Shown in pieces: positions 45,320 to 55,699 of a stretch of 64,000 nucleotides of DNA. Positions within the stretch are counted from its first letter, which is position 1, and every line of letters begins with the position of its first letter. Origin of the DNA: an uncultured Ferrimonas sp. (lineage in GTDB: Bacteria > Pseudomonadota > Gammaproteobacteria > Enterobacterales > Shewanellaceae); the NCBI RefSeq assembly GCF_947489035.1, contig NZ_CANLCI010000002.1, positions 186,001-250,000 of the forward strand, in the 5' to 3' direction. The translations under genes were made by a program, and so were the position numbers. A model generated the notes under the pieces. That model saw only the letters and a list, made by a program, of their open reading frames with translations. It had not been told where the DNA came from and searched no databases.

Positions 45320-47440
45320 ATGTTGCGTGTGCTCGTCAGCTGTCTGCTTTTATTGACTGCCTCCACGCAAGCCCTAACCCAGCAGCAACTCACCGAAACC
45401 AAACAGCAATTTGTACAGCAGCCACAGCAGTTGCTGGATGCCCTGTTGCCCCAGCGTGGCAACAATACTCAAATTGAATCGGATCGATTACTGGCACTCA
45501 CCCACGCTCAGATCAAGCTGGGTCAGCAGCAACACGCCGAGCAACTGCTTACCCAATTATCGCAACGGGAACTGACGCCAGTGCAGTTGGGCCATTTTGG
45601 CTTACTTGATGGGATCCTGACCGGCTCGATGCACAGCCAATTTGAGCGCGCGTTGGAGATCTTCCAGCAAGCCAGCATGCAATTGGCGCCGCTGTCGTCA
45701 CCGAATGCGGTGCGGCTGCACATCGACGTTCTGCTTAAGCGCGGCTCCTTACAGCGCTATCTGCAGCGGTATGAAGACGCCGAGCAAACCCTTAAAAATG
45801 GCCGCAAGCGCGCCTTGGCCATTGCCGATAACGCCCGCATCGCGTTGTTGAATGAACAGCTGGGCCGACTCAATCGTTCCATGGGCAACTTTCAGCTGGC
45901 GGTGGAATATTTTCAGTCGGCATTAAGTCTGGCGCCGCAGGTGGATGACGACAGCCTCGCCACCCGTTTGCAGCTCTATATTGGCCAAGTGTTCCGCGAT
46001 AATGGCGATTACAACAGTGCCCTACATTACGCCCACAGTGCCGCCGAAATGAGCCAGCAAATGCAGCTGCAGCACCTGCACGCCAATGCCTTGTCAGAGC
46101 TGGGCTACATCCACGAAGCCAAAGCCGATTTTAACCAAGCGATCTATTACCACTTATTGACCATCGACGCGCTCAAGCCGGTGCAGTCCACTTTAGCCAC
46201 CGCATCGGCTCAACTCGATCTAGGCCGCAGTTACAACCAACAGGGCAACTTTACCAAAGCGTTGGGTTACCTCGAACTGGCGCAAGCCGTGTTTGAACAG
46301 CGCCAACACAAACGCTACCTGTTTGAAAATGGCATGCAGATAGCGCAGGCCTACTTACGCTTATCCACCCCAGAACGCGCACTGCAGGTATTGGCCCCGC
46401 TGCAACAACAGCTGGACAGCTACCGTTCTAAGCAGCGCAAAGCGTTGCTGTTATTGCTGTCTAAAGCCAATTTGGCTAATGGCGACAGCGAACTGGCGTG
46501 GCAGCAACTGAAACAGCATGCCGACATTCAACTGCAGCCCTTAGCGAAAAACGATCAGGTGGCCATTCGTGTTTTAGCGGAACAGCAATTGCGTCAACAA
46601 TTGCAGCAGGAAGAACGCGCCAAAGAGCAACTGCAAACCCAAGTGGGGATCCTAACCGACCAACGTTATGTGGCGTTGCCGCTGTTTCTGCTATTAACCT
46701 TGGCCCTGTTATGGAACATGCGTCAGCGCGGAAAATCAGAACGCCACGGCCGCTTGCTACGGCATCAAGCCTATCACCACAGCGACAGCAGCTTACCGAA
46801 CCGTTCCGCCTTGATGGAGGCGATCCCCGAGCACAACGGCATGATGCTGTTGCTGCAACTGGGGCAGCTGCCCAATTGGGAATTGCAGATCGGCAGTAAA
46901 GAGTTCAACCGCTTACGCCAGCAAATTGCCATTCGATTGGGCCACCAAGAGGGGCTGGTGCGCCTGTACGAGGTAAGCCCCGGCTTGTTTGCCATGACGG
47001 TCACCAATAAGCAGGATCTCGATTGGATTGAATCGCTGCAAAAACGGATAGGCTCTTGGCCACTGCTGCAACAATGTGGCGGTGCCCATGTCGCCATTGG
47101 TGCCATTGAATTGCCGTTCCAGCCGGGTTCCATGCTGCACCTACCGGCAGAGTGCAGCCTGCAGTTGGCACAGCTGGCACTGGCCGGTGCCATCGAACAA
47201 CAACATAAATATCAAGATCATTGTTATGTGTTACTGCAACCGGTGGCACTGAATGCGCCGCTGTTGAAACCCGATGCCATCTACCAAAGCGCAAATAAGT
47301 GCATCAACAACGGTGTGATCCGCTGCTGCAGCAATCACAACAGCGATGATATTCTGTGGCCGCAATCGTCAACCCCAGAAAACGAGACTCGGATCACGCC
47401 AATCGCAACGGAAAGCAATCAGGCTGACATAGGGCAGTAA
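45320..47440 (+). CDS. TPR sensor protein with membrane helix and degenerate GGDEF domain
   Basis: A 706-aa protein: signal peptide (MLRVLVSCLLLLTASTQA), a periplasmic array of TPR-type repeats (about 40-390, e.g. RLNRSMGNFQLAVEYFQSAL), a coiled coil (QQLQQEERAKEQLQTQ) and one helix (about 455-472). A C-terminal region begins like GGDEF domains (DSSLPNRSALMEAI), but where GGDEF should stand it reads YEVSPGLFAMTV, so it cannot be a diguanylate cyclase. An active-looking GGDEF gene follows 113 bp later. Periplasmic sensing with signalling through the decayed domain is inferred. Confidence 0.85.
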   Translation: MLRVLVSCLLLLTASTQALTQQQLTETKQQFVQQPQQLLDALLPQRGNNTQIESDRLLALTHAQIKLGQQQHAEQLLTQLSQRELTPVQLGHFGLLDGILTGSMHSQFERALEIFQQASMQLAPLSSPNAVRLHIDVLLKRGSLQRYLQRYEDAEQTLKNGRKRALAIADNARIALLNEQLGRLNRSMGNFQLAVEYFQSALSLAPQVDDDSLATRLQLYIGQVFRDNGDYNSALHYAHSAAEMSQQMQLQHLHANALSELGYIHEAKADFNQAIYYHLLTIDALKPVQSTLATASAQLDLGRSYNQQGNFTKALGYLELAQAVFEQRQHKRYLFENGMQIAQAYLRLSTPERALQVLAPLQQQLDSYRSKQRKALLLLLSKANLANGDSELAWQQLKQHADIQLQPLAKNDQVAIRVLAEQQLRQQLQQEERAKEQLQTQVGILTDQRYVALPLFLLLTLALLWNMRQRGKSERHGRLLRHQAYHHSDSSLPNRSALMEAIPEHNGMMLLLQLGQLPNWELQIGSKEFNRLRQQIAIRLGHQEGLVRLYEVSPGLFAMTVTNKQDLDWIESLQKRIGSWPLLQQCGGAHVAIGAIELPFQPGSMLHLPAECSLQLAQLALAGAIEQQHKYQDHCYVLLQPVALNAPLLKPDAIYQSANKCINNGVIRCCSNHNSDDILWPQSSTPENETRITPIATESNQADIGQ

Positions 47441-47474
47441 TGCCATTTATGGTATAAATAACACAATTGAAGTA

Positions 47475-47512
47475 TGCCGCTGGTTAACCTAAACCGCGGC
47501 ACGGTGTTTTTT
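47475..47512 (+). terminator. Possible weak terminator or attenuator between the TPR and GGDEF genes
   Basis: TGCCGC (47475-47480) pairs with GCGGCA (47496-47501), followed by a run of six T at 47507-47512. The loop is 15 nt and the stem is only 6 bp, so termination may be partial. Confidence 0.35.
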
Positions 47513-47553
47513 GGAGGTTGTTGTTTGTTTGCAGTAGTTTCGGTGAGGTTTGC

Positions 47554-49119
47554 ATGACCGATAACACCCCCGCCGCCAGCACCCAAGAGTTGCTCGAGCA
47601 ACAATTGGTGGCCGCCCAACAATCGCAACGTAAACTGCTGACCCTGGTTGAAGCCAATCAGGCGCAGATCCGTGGTTTACTTGATTGCGTTCAGCAACTC
47701 ACCTTGAGCTGCAAGGGCCAAGATCTGGAACTGGATACCCGCCTTGCTAAACTGCGATCGCGACTTACCAGCGAAAGCAACGTGCAAGCGCTGCTGCCAG
47801 AACTGGCCGAATTATGCCAAGTGCTGCAAGACCGTTCCGAGCAGGGTCAACTTGAGCTAAAAAGCAGCCAAGACGCCATGGCCAGTCTGGCTCGCAACAT
47901 CGCCATTATCGATGACATCCCCGATCAGATGCAGCGTGAGCTCACTTACTTCCAACAAGAGCTCTCGCGCCCCACCTATAGCGTTTGGGATCATCTGCCG
48001 AAAATTAACAAGCTCACCGGTTTCTACCAAAGCTTGTTGATGGAACGGATCGAAAAAGGCGAGCCAATCCCCGCCACCAACGAACACCAGCAGCTGGCTC
48101 ACGAACTGGCCCACCTGCTATCCGATCTGGAGTTTCGCCCCGAAGAGCGCGATCCCATTGCCGCACTGAAGGCCGAACTGGCCGGCTCGGTAACGGTTGA
48201 ACGCTTGCTGCAAGCCTACCAACAGGTGCTCAACCTGCTGATGGGCGAAATCGTGCGCGAGAAAAACAGCAGCCACCAATTTTTAAGTGCCATTAACGAG
48301 TGCCTGAATGTGGTGCGCGACTCGGTTAACGACAACTGGGCGGTAACGGTACGCAACTTTGGTCACCAGCGTGACAGCAATCGCCAGATCAGCAACCAAT
48401 GCATCGAACTGGGCGATCACGTTCGTAACGCCACTGAACTGGACGACCTAAAGCGCCACATCAGCAGCGAATTGCTGGCGTTGCGACAAATCTTGAAGCA
48501 ACGAGAATCCGAGCAACACAGCGACTTCGTACGCTTAAAAAACTCAATGGATTCAATGCGTAAAGAGCTGGCAACCTTGGGGAATGAAGCCAGCGGCTAC
48601 AAAGAAAAACTGGTCGAGCAGCAAAAACTGAACATGGTCGATACCCTGACCCAGTTGCCCAACCGTGCCGCCTTAGATGAACACCTGAAACGCGAATACC
48701 GCAACGTGCGCCGTTACGGCAGCAAGCTGTGGGTGGCGGTCGCCGACATTGATCACTTCAAGAATGTGAACGACAGTTATGGTCACAGCACCGGCGATAA
48801 AACCCTGCAGGTGGTGGCGATGGCATTGAAAAACTCCCTTAGAAAAGAAGAATTTGTTGCCCGTTACGGCGGCGAAGAGTTTGTTCTATTATTGCCAGAG
48901 GTGAACCAAGAACAGGTACTGCAGATCCTCAATCGCACCCGCGATAAGATCCGCACCATCCCGTTTAAGTTTCGCAGCGAACGCTTAAGCATTACCGTCT
49001 CCATCGGGGCGGCTCAAGTGGGCGAAAACGAAACCATTCAAGAAACCTTCGAACGCGCCGACGCCGCGCTATATCGAGCCAAGCGCAACGGCCGTAACCG
49101 GGTAGAACTCGACCAATAG
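47554..49119 (+). CDS. Diguanylate cyclase with long coiled-coil N-terminus
   Basis: A 521-aa cytoplasmic protein. The first ~350 residues are helical, Gln/Glu-rich and coiled-coil like, with no membrane segment. The GGDEF domain (about 355-520) has [27 protein letters not shown] and the active site [12 protein letters not shown]. The inhibitory-site position reads RKEE rather than RxxD, so product inhibition may be altered. The ATG at 47554 has GAGG 5 bp before it. ppnN starts 10 bp after its stop. Confidence 0.93.
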   Translation: MTDNTPAASTQELLEQQLVAAQQSQRKLLTLVEANQAQIRGLLDCVQQLTLSCKGQDLELDTRLAKLRSRLTSESNVQALLPELAELCQVLQDRSEQGQLELKSSQDAMASLARNIAIIDDIPDQMQRELTYFQQELSRPTYSVWDHLPKINKLTGFYQSLLMERIEKGEPIPATNEHQQLAHELAHLLSDLEFRPEERDPIAALKAELAGSVTVERLLQAYQQVLNLLMGEIVREKNSSHQFLSAINECLNVVRDSVNDNWAVTVRNFGHQRDSNRQISNQCIELGDHVRNATELDDLKRHISSELLALRQILKQRESEQHSDFVRLKNSMDSMRKELATLGNEASGYKEKLVEQQKLNMVDTLTQLPNRAALDEHLKREYRNVRRYGSKLWVAVADIDHFKNVNDSYGHSTGDKTLQVVAMALKNSLRKEEFVARYGGEEFVLLLPEVNQEQVLQILNRTRDKIRTIPFKFRSERLSITVSIGAAQVGENETIQETFERADAALYRAKRNGRNRVELDQ

Positions 49120-49129
49120 GAGAGTGCGC

Positions 49130-50485
49130 ATGCAGATCCAAGTGCGTCCTAAAGGCAGCTTGGATCAGCTGTCGCAACTGGAAGTAGAACGTCTGCGCGA
49201 CAGCGCCAATTCCGATCTGTACCAACTGTTTCGCAGTTGCAGTTTGGCGGTGCTGGCCGCAGGCATTGAATGCGACGACAGCACCGAACTCTTCCGCCAG
49301 CATCAACATTTCCAGATAAAAGTCTTACGGCAAGAACGCGGCGTCATGCTGGAACTGCACAATCCCCCCAGCGATGCGCTGGTGGATGGCCGCTTAATGC
49401 GCTCCATCCGCGAGCACCTGTTTGCCGTTCTGCGCGATCTGCTTTACATCAACGATCGCTACGAAAACCTCGCCCACATCAATCTGTCCAACGCCAAGCA
49501 CATCACCAACGTGGTGTTCGAAATTGTCCGCAACGCCAAAGCGATCAGCGCCGGCGGCAAAACCAATATGGTGGTGTGCTGGGGTGGCCACAGCATCAAC
49601 GACGTCGAGTACCAATACACCCGTGAAGTGGGTTTTCAATTGGGGTTGCGGGATCTCAACATTTGCACGGGCTGCGGCCCCGGCGCAATGGAAGGGCCAA
49701 TGAAAGGCGCAGCCATTGCCCACGCCAAGCAGCGGATCAAAGACGGTCGATTTTTAGGGCTGACCGAACCGTCCATCATCGCCGCCGAACCACCTAATCA
49801 GATTGTCAACGAACTGGTGATCCTGCCCGACATTGAAAAACGGCTGGAAGCCTTTATTCGCCTAGGCCACGGCATCGTTATCTTTCCCGGCGGCGTTGGC
49901 ACCGCCGAAGAGTTGCTGTATCTGTTGGGGATCTTACTCAGCGACGCCAATCGCGATGAACCGATGCCGGTGGTCTTAACCGGCCCCGCAGCCAGTCGCG
50001 CCTACTTTGATGAAATAGATCAATTTATCGCAACCACTTTGGGCCCCAAAGCGCAAAGTCGCTATCGCATTATCATTGACGATCCCGTGGCCGTTGCTCG
50101 CCATATCAAGCAGCAAACCGCCGAAGTAAAAGCGTTTCGCCAGCGTACCGGCGACGCCTTCGCCTTTAACTGGAGCTTGCAGATAGAACCTGAATTTCAG
50201 CTGCCGTTTGAACCCAGCCACGAAGCGATGGCCAACCTTGCCCTGCAACCGGGCAACAACACCGCGGTATTGGCGGGCAACTTACGCAAAGCCTTTTCAG
50301 GCATTGTTGCCGGTAACGTGAAAGGCAGCGGCATTAAAGCGATCGCCAAACACGGTCCATTCCAATTAACCGGTGACGCTGCCATGATGAAACGCATGGA
50401 CCACCTACTTGCCGCGTTTGTCGCCCAAGGGCGGATGAAACTGCAAGGCCACTACCAACCCTGTTACGAGATCCAACACGGATGA
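49130..50485 (+). CDS. ppnN: Nucleotide 5'-monophosphate nucleosidase PpnN
   Basis: Hydrolyses nucleotide monophosphates to base and ribose 5-phosphate; in E. coli it is stimulated by ppGpp. The 451-aa protein has the LOG-type central domain with [30 protein letters not shown] and [17 protein letters not shown]. Length is close to E. coli PpnN (454). ATG 49130 has AGGAG 7 bp upstream and is preferred to the GTG two codons earlier. The stop overlaps the xni start (ATGA). Confidence 0.95.
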   Translation: MQIQVRPKGSLDQLSQLEVERLRDSANSDLYQLFRSCSLAVLAAGIECDDSTELFRQHQHFQIKVLRQERGVMLELHNPPSDALVDGRLMRSIREHLFAVLRDLLYINDRYENLAHINLSNAKHITNVVFEIVRNAKAISAGGKTNMVVCWGGHSINDVEYQYTREVGFQLGLRDLNICTGCGPGAMEGPMKGAAIAHAKQRIKDGRFLGLTEPSIIAAEPPNQIVNELVILPDIEKRLEAFIRLGHGIVIFPGGVGTAEELLYLLGILLSDANRDEPMPVVLTGPAASRAYFDEIDQFIATTLGPKAQSRYRIIIDDPVAVARHIKQQTAEVKAFRQRTGDAFAFNWSLQIEPEFQLPFEPSHEAMANLALQPGNNTAVLAGNLRKAFSGIVAGNVKGSGIKAIAKHGPFQLTGDAAMMKRMDHLLAAFVAQGRMKLQGHYQPCYEIQHG

Positions 50486-51252
50486 GCACCAGCTTACTGC
50501 TAATCGACGCCCTGAATTTGATCCGCCGCATCCATGCGGCCGTGCCCGCTGGCGACGCCAACGCCTTGTTTGAACGCTGCCAACAAGCACTGACCAAAGC
50601 CCGCCGCCAACACCAACCCAGCCACGCCATGTTGATCTGGGATGGCGGCCACCAACACAGTTGGCGCCGCGACATTTACCCCGATTACAAATCCCAGCGT
50701 AAACCGATGCCCCAAGACTTGGCCGATAACCTCAGTCAGTTACGCCAAGCCTTAGAACAACAAGGGGTGCAATCGGTGCAGCAAGACAACATCGAAGCCG
50801 ACGACATCATCGCCACCGTGGCCAGCAAAGTCGCCAGCCGCGGCGGCCATGTCTTGATCCTCTCAACCGACAAAGGCTTTGGCCAGCTGCACAGCAGCCA
50901 CATTAGCCAGTGGGATCATTTCAGCGGCCACGCCATTGATGCCGAATTATTGCAACAAAAGGTGGGCGTTCCGCAATCGCAACTGCTGGACTTTTGGGCG
51001 CTGGCTGGCGACAGCGGCAACGGCATTCCCGGCGTGCCCGGGATCGGCAAGAAAACCGCCCAACAACTGTTGCAGCAACAACCGAGTTTGGCCGCGATCT
51101 ACGCCAACGACTTACCCGAAGGCAAGTTGGGGCAAAAACTGGCTGAGCACAAAGCCAATGCCCGCCTGAGCTACCAATTGGTGCGCCTGCGCCGCAACAT
51201 TGAATTAAACATTAATCTGAGCCAATTCCGACTCAATAAGGAAGCCTCATGA
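50482..51252 (+). CDS. xni: Flap endonuclease-like protein Xni (ExoIX)
   Basis: A 256-aa protein of the 5'-nuclease family, similar to the nuclease domain of Pol I. It has [49 protein letters not shown], the metal-site [21 protein letters not shown] and an H3TH motif. It overlaps ppnN and the SDR gene by ATGA at both ends. The E. coli homologue lacks some metal ligands and has weak or structure-specific activity. Confidence 0.94.
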   Translation: MSTSLLLIDALNLIRRIHAAVPAGDANALFERCQQALTKARRQHQPSHAMLIWDGGHQHSWRRDIYPDYKSQRKPMPQDLADNLSQLRQALEQQGVQSVQQDNIEADDIIATVASKVASRGGHVLILSTDKGFGQLHSSHISQWDHFSGHAIDAELLQQKVGVPQSQLLDFWALAGDSGNGIPGVPGIGKKTAQQLLQQQPSLAAIYANDLPEGKLGQKLAEHKANARLSYQLVRLRRNIELNINLSQFRLNKEAS

Positions 51253-51941
51253 GCCACACCACCTTAATCACCGGTGCTAACCGCGGCATCGGTTTAGAAT
51301 TTGTTCGCCAGCTGCTTAATCGTGGCGATCAGGTTATCGCCTGTTGCCGAAACCCAGAACACGCCACCGAGCTCAGTGCCATCGCTGCCGCCCATCCGCA
51401 CCAACTGGAACTGGTGGGGTTGGATGTGGCGCAACCACAGCAGTTGCAGGGGCTGCAAGCCTATTTGGGCGAGCGCCGCATCGATACGCTGATCAATAAC
51501 GCCGGCGTTTACGGCCCCAAAGGGGTTGCCTTTGGCTCGCTCAACTCAGAAGGGTTTGACGAAGTGATGAACGTAAACGTATTAGCGCCAGTGCTGCTGG
51601 TGCAGGCGTTAGCCGACAATCTGGGCCGCAGCAGTAAGGTGGCGATTCTGTCGTCGATGATGGGCTCGATCAGCGACAACCAAAAAGGCGGCGCCTATTT
51701 CTACCGCGCCTCTAAATCGGCGGTGAACGCCATCGGCAAAAGCTTGGCGCAAGACTTAGCCCCACGCGGCATTGCGGTGATGCTACTGCACCCAGGCTGG
51801 GTGCAAACCGAGATGGGCGGCCCCAATGCGCTGATCGACACCCACACCTCGGTCAGCGGCATGCTTCAGGTGATTGATGCGCTTACCATCCAAACCAGCG
51901 GTGAGTTCCGTAACTACGATGGCCGCGAACTGGCGTGGTAA
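51249..51941 (+). CDS. Short-chain dehydrogenase/reductase
   Basis: A 230-aa classical SDR with the NAD(P)-binding TLITGANRGIGLEFV, LINNAGVYG, and the catalytic Tyr-x-x-x-Lys in YFYRASKSAVNAIGKSL with a preceding Ser in ILSSMMGSIS. It resembles the C-factor-like (CsgA-like) SDRs of marine gammaproteobacteria. Substrate unknown. It overlaps xni by ATGA, forming a coupled unit with ppnN and xni. Confidence 0.92.
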   Translation: MSHTTLITGANRGIGLEFVRQLLNRGDQVIACCRNPEHATELSAIAAAHPHQLELVGLDVAQPQQLQGLQAYLGERRIDTLINNAGVYGPKGVAFGSLNSEGFDEVMNVNVLAPVLLVQALADNLGRSSKVAILSSMMGSISDNQKGGAYFYRASKSAVNAIGKSLAQDLAPRGIAVMLLHPGWVQTEMGGPNALIDTHTSVSGMLQVIDALTIQTSGEFRNYDGRELAW

Positions 51942-51974
51942 CACCGCCATCCCAGCGCAACTAAAGGCGCATCC

Positions 51975-52628
51975 ATGATCGCCAAACTGATCCGCTGTAA
52001 CGTAAACCAAGAGCAGCAACGCGCTTTTAGCGACAGTCAACGGGGCTGGTCGGCGTTGGTCGACTGCCCCGGTTTTCTCGGTCAGTTTGGCGGTTGGCAA
52101 CAACATCCTCATCAACAACGCCAACCACGCGGCCAACAAGCACTGATCATTGGCCTGTGGCAGTCCAGCGCAGCCCTGAATCACTTTATGACGCAGCAGC
52201 ACGATGTGATTGCCGATAATTTGCAACAACAGCGCCATTACAGCCACTGCCGTGTGAGCCGATTCCAGCTTGCTGATGCTCAGTCACTTATTTGGCCTAA
52301 TCAGGCAACCCAGCTGCAGCTGGAAACCGTCACTGATGGCCGCCTCTCGCCACCAAGAGAACCGTTACAACAACCGCGCTGCCCATCACTGGGATCATCC
52401 TTTGGCCAACCGCAGCGTTTGTTGCCGCTGGCCCCCACCGACAAGGCGCTTCGACTGCGGTTTTTATCCAGCCCTACCGTGGCCGTAGCCAGCAACACGA
52501 CGACAGACTATGCCGCTAGCGGTGCGTTGAGTGCTGATCTTGGCTCTGCCACGATCATCATCGACATCGAACCCCGCTGGGATCTTGTTCCAGCGTCCAT
52601 TGACCGTTTCATCCCCCAAGGCTTGTAA
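51975..52628 (+). CDS. DUF4937/YdbC-like protein
   Basis: A 217-aa protein. The N-terminus, MIAKLIRCNVNQEQQRAFSD followed by WSALVDCPGFLGQFGGW, matches the YdbC-like DUF4937 family with an ABM-type dimeric alpha/beta fold. The second half (about 100-217) is Gln/Pro-rich and not recognised. It follows the SDR by 33 bp, probably the last gene of the ppnN-xni-SDR unit. Function unknown. Confidence 0.75.
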   Translation: MIAKLIRCNVNQEQQRAFSDSQRGWSALVDCPGFLGQFGGWQQHPHQQRQPRGQQALIIGLWQSSAALNHFMTQQHDVIADNLQQQRHYSHCRVSRFQLADAQSLIWPNQATQLQLETVTDGRLSPPREPLQQPRCPSLGSSFGQPQRLLPLAPTDKALRLRFLSSPTVAVASNTTTDYAASGALSADLGSATIIIDIEPRWDLVPASIDRFIPQGL

Positions 52629-52758
52629 CCGCCGCCAATCTTTCAGCCGTTAACCGTTCAATCGCTAATCCAAGCCAGCACCAGCACCAGCACGGCAAAG
52701 TTCGCGCAAATTCTCCCCACATGTAACCAAATTGCTAAGCGCCGATGCGGTCAGTATA

Positions 52759-52775
52759 TTAAACACTTGTTTGAA
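52759..52775. promoter_or_regulatory. PsrA-like palindrome upstream of the MBL-fold gene
   Basis: TTAAACACTTGTTTGAA contains AAAC-N4-GTTT with nearly palindromic flanks. It lies 17 bp before the start, overlapping the likely promoter or early leader. The motif recalls PsrA (fatty-acid regulator) operators. Confidence 0.5.
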
Positions 52776-52791
52776 TTTAACTGAGGGCGCT

Positions 52792-53604
52792 ATGCCAGCA
52801 AGGAAACGCTACCAACATGGCTGCGCCGAAGGGATGCGAGTTGGCCGCTTTAATCTGGGGATCAACACCACTTTCATTGTCTATCGCATCGGCGATACGC
52901 TGTTCGATACTGGCCCATCCAACCAGTGGCCAGAGGTTGCGCGCTTTATTGCCGAGCAGCCCATCCGGCAACTGCTGATCACCCATCACCATGAAGATCA
53001 CAGCGCCAATGCGGCGGCGATTGCCGCCCAGTATGGCCTTACCCCTTATGCGCCAACTCAGGCGCTGAATAAACTGCGCGATGGCTACCCCACCCCATGG
53101 ATCCAGCAACTGCTGTGGGGCAAACCCAAGCCCGTTGTCACCCAAGCCTTTCCGGCGCACCTGCAACTGGCTGATGGCAGCCCAATCATCCCGGTTCATA
53201 CCCCCGGCCACGCCCGAGATCTCACCTGTTTTCATTTACCGCAGCAGGGCTACCTGTTCAGTGGCGATCTGTACCTGTCTAAATCCATCCGCTACTTCCG
53301 CATTGATGAGGATCTCAGCCAGTTAATGGCCAGCTTACGCACCGTATTGCGATTGGATTTCGACACCCTGCTGTGCCCCCATCGTGGCCCAGTAGAGCAA
53401 GGTCATCGTGCCCTGCAAACCAAGCTCGATAACATGCGTCAGCTGTGCAGTCACGCCCAATCGCTGCAACAACAAGGGTTACCACTGGCGCAAATCGTAA
53501 AGCGTTTGCTTGGTAAAGAGGACATGATGGCTTACTTATCTGGCCACAATTTCTGTAAAACCAATTTGGTTCGCTCCGCCTTACAAGTAACGGATTTAAG
53601 TTAA
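52792..53604 (+). CDS. MBL-fold metallo-hydrolase
   Basis: A 270-aa metallo-beta-lactamase-fold hydrolase. It has the metal motif LITHHHEDHSAN, the second histidine in VHTPGHARD, the bridging aspartate in YLFSGDLYLS and the final histidine in LCPHRGPVE. It has no signal peptide. The ATG at 52792 follows GAGGG. Substrate unknown. A PsrA-like palindrome upstream suggests lipid-linked regulation. Confidence 0.88.
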   Translation: MPARKRYQHGCAEGMRVGRFNLGINTTFIVYRIGDTLFDTGPSNQWPEVARFIAEQPIRQLLITHHHEDHSANAAAIAAQYGLTPYAPTQALNKLRDGYPTPWIQQLLWGKPKPVVTQAFPAHLQLADGSPIIPVHTPGHARDLTCFHLPQQGYLFSGDLYLSKSIRYFRIDEDLSQLMASLRTVLRLDFDTLLCPHRGPVEQGHRALQTKLDNMRQLCSHAQSLQQQGLPLAQIVKRLLGKEDMMAYLSGHNFCKTNLVRSALQVTDLS

Positions 53605-53624
53605 AGGCTGCAGCCACAAAAAAG

Positions 53625-54226
53625 GGCTGTGTACCAATGAGCTGTTGAACTTATTGTGCATGACCCGCTGCGGCATAAAGATCATTGCCGGAACCGCCCG
53701 GCGGCGGGCAAGGGACGAGTCCCTTTGCAATCCCGAGCGCCTCCGAGGTGACGACGGCCCCTCGTTCTCGCAGCATTGCGTTGCAGCAACGGCCAGATGC
53801 GCCATCCATGGTTTAACTGGCCTCTGCGGCATCCTGCCTTCGGCTTTACTTCATCACTGCTGCACTCGGCGTCACCAAGTCGGCAGAAAGCTATCACCGC
53901 CAGATGATTACTTAGCCGTGACAGATACGCTGCACCGGCTTTACTGCCGCATCACAGCGTTGAGCGGTGTACTGCAAAATGAGGTTGAGCAACAGGATGT
54001 TGCGAGTGCATCGCTAAGCCATGGATGGCGCATCGATGCAGTACCGAATGGCGCAGTGCAAGGAGCGAAAGTTGAGCTGTGCTAAGGCAATGGGATCCCA
54101 AAGGGAGAATCCCTTTGGGTGCCGTCGCCACTGCGACAGAACCACATGAAAGCAGTGCCATCGAAGCTCGCCGTAGGCGACAATAGCTACCGCGCAGCAA
54201 CGCCAACAGTTAACTAATACACAGCC
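53625..54226. mobile_element. Miniature inverted-repeat element, long copy (602 bp)
   Basis: Same ends as the 264-bp copy at 19499, with outer GGCTGTGTA...TACACAGCC. It is flanked by identical 9-bp repeats ACAAAAAAG (53616-53624 and 54227-54235). The target sequence also carries CAGCC before the repeat, matching the element end. The middle ~360 bp is absent from the short copy; it has an open frame of 146 codons (53645-54085) that I do not recognise as a transposase, and a perfect hairpin CCCAAAGGGA/TCCCTTTGGG. The right end abuts the sstT terminator stem. Confidence 0.87.
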
Positions 54227-54228
54227 AC

Positions 54229-54257
54229 AAAAAAGCCCGCAGCACCGGCTGCGGGCT
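54229..54257 (-). terminator. Terminator of sstT
   Basis: Stem AGCCCGCAGC / GCTGCGGGCT (54234-54257), loop ACCG; on the minus strand it is followed by TTTTTGT. This T-tract is the insertion site of the long miniature element. Confidence 0.93.
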
Positions 54258-54285
54258 TGAGTAACACCGTGGTGCCGCCAAAGAG

Positions 54286-55497
54286 TTAACGGTTCGCGGC
54301 CATGTCTGCCGCCGCCGTAAACAGCACATCAGTGGAGCTGTTCAACGCCGTTTCCGCCGAATCTTGCACCACCCCAATAATGAAGCCCACTGCCACCACT
54401 TGCATCGCCACGTCGTTGCTGATCCCAAACAGGCTGCACGCCAGTGGGATCAACAGCAGCGAGCCGCCAGCAACGCCCGAGGCACCGCAGGCTGACACCG
54501 CGGCCACCACACTCAACAGCAGCGCCGTGGGCAGATCCACCACCACACCTTGCGTGTGCACCGCCGCCAGCGTTAATACGGTAATGGTGATGGCCGCACC
54601 GGCCATATTGATGGTGGCGCCCAGAGGGATCGAAACCGAATAGGTGTCTTCGTGCAGATCCAACTTACTGCACAGCGCCATATTAACCGGCACGTTTGCC
54701 GCCGATGAACGGGTAAAGAAAGCGGTTACCCCACTTTCACGCAAACACTGGAACACCAGCGGATAAGGGTTTTGCCGAATTTTCCAAAACACGATGGCGG
54801 GGTTGAACACTAAGGCGATCAGCGCCATTGAGCCAAGCAACACTGCCAACAGGTGGCTGTACCCCCACAGCGCCTCAAAGCCGGTATTTGCAATGGTGCT
54901 GGCCACCAAACCAAAGATCCCCACAGGGGCAAAGCGGATCACCACTCGCACGATATTGGTGATGCCGTCGGCCACGTCCTTAAACACCATTTTGGTGGCG
55001 CTGCTGGCACGGTGCAGCGATAACCCCAAGGCGATGCCCCAGGCTAAGATCCCAATAAAGTTACCGGTCATCAGTGCATTGATCGGGTTATCCACCACTT
55101 TAAACAGCAAGGTATTGAGTACTTGAGCGATCCCTTCGGGCGGGTTCGCCGCTACCGCATCGGCGGTCAGCGCCAGCGTGGTTGGGAACAGAAAGCTCAT
55201 GGCCACCGCCGCAATGGCCGCAGCCAAGGTGCCCAGCAGATACAAGGCGATGATCGGCCGCATATTGGTGGCTTGCTCCGGGTTCTTATTGGCAATGGCG
55301 GAAGCCACCAAAATGAACACCAATATGGGGGCCACCGCCTTCAGTGCCGACACGAAAAAGTTGCCCAGCAAACCCGCAGATTGGGCGGATTCGGGGGCCA
55401 ACGCCGCCAGCGCAATGCCTGCCATTAGGCCGAATAGGATCTGCTTAACCAGGCTGCCTTGGGCAAGCTGAATAAAAATACTCTTGAGTTGATTCAT
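54286..55497 (-). CDS. sstT: Serine/threonine:Na+ symporter SstT
   Basis: A 403-aa membrane carrier of the dicarboxylate/amino acid:cation symporter family. It has [39 protein letters not shown] and [21 protein letters not shown], as in E. coli SstT, which imports serine and threonine with sodium. About eight helices plus re-entrant loops. The ATG at 55497 follows a TTG codon that could also initiate. Monocistronic with its own terminator. Confidence 0.95.
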   Translation of the reverse strand: MNQLKSIFIQLAQGSLVKQILFGLMAGIALAALAPESAQSAGLLGNFFVSALKAVAPILVFILVASAIANKNPEQATNMRPIIALYLLGTLAAAIAAVAMSFLFPTTLALTADAVAANPPEGIAQVLNTLLFKVVDNPINALMTGNFIGILAWGIALGLSLHRASSATKMVFKDVADGITNIVRVVIRFAPVGIFGLVASTIANTGFEALWGYSHLLAVLLGSMALIALVFNPAIVFWKIRQNPYPLVFQCLRESGVTAFFTRSSAANVPVNMALCSKLDLHEDTYSVSIPLGATINMAGAAITITVLTLAAVHTQGVVVDLPTALLLSVVAAVSACGASGVAGGSLLLIPLACSLFGISNDVAMQVVAVGFIIGVVQDSAETALNSSTDVLFTAAADMAANR

Positions 55498-55699
55498 CAA
55501 TTTACTTCACTTGTGGTCTTATCGTTTTAATCACAGCACAACTCGCTGCTTATTACGCCGTTTTAGCAACTTTTACACCAGAGCGTCTACGTTTAATCCA
55601 CTTTAGAAAAGAATTGACACCCTTTGTTAAAAAACCCAACTGGCCGACAACAATGCACACTGATAGAGTTAGTCAAAAACACAACAAAGGTGCAACAAC

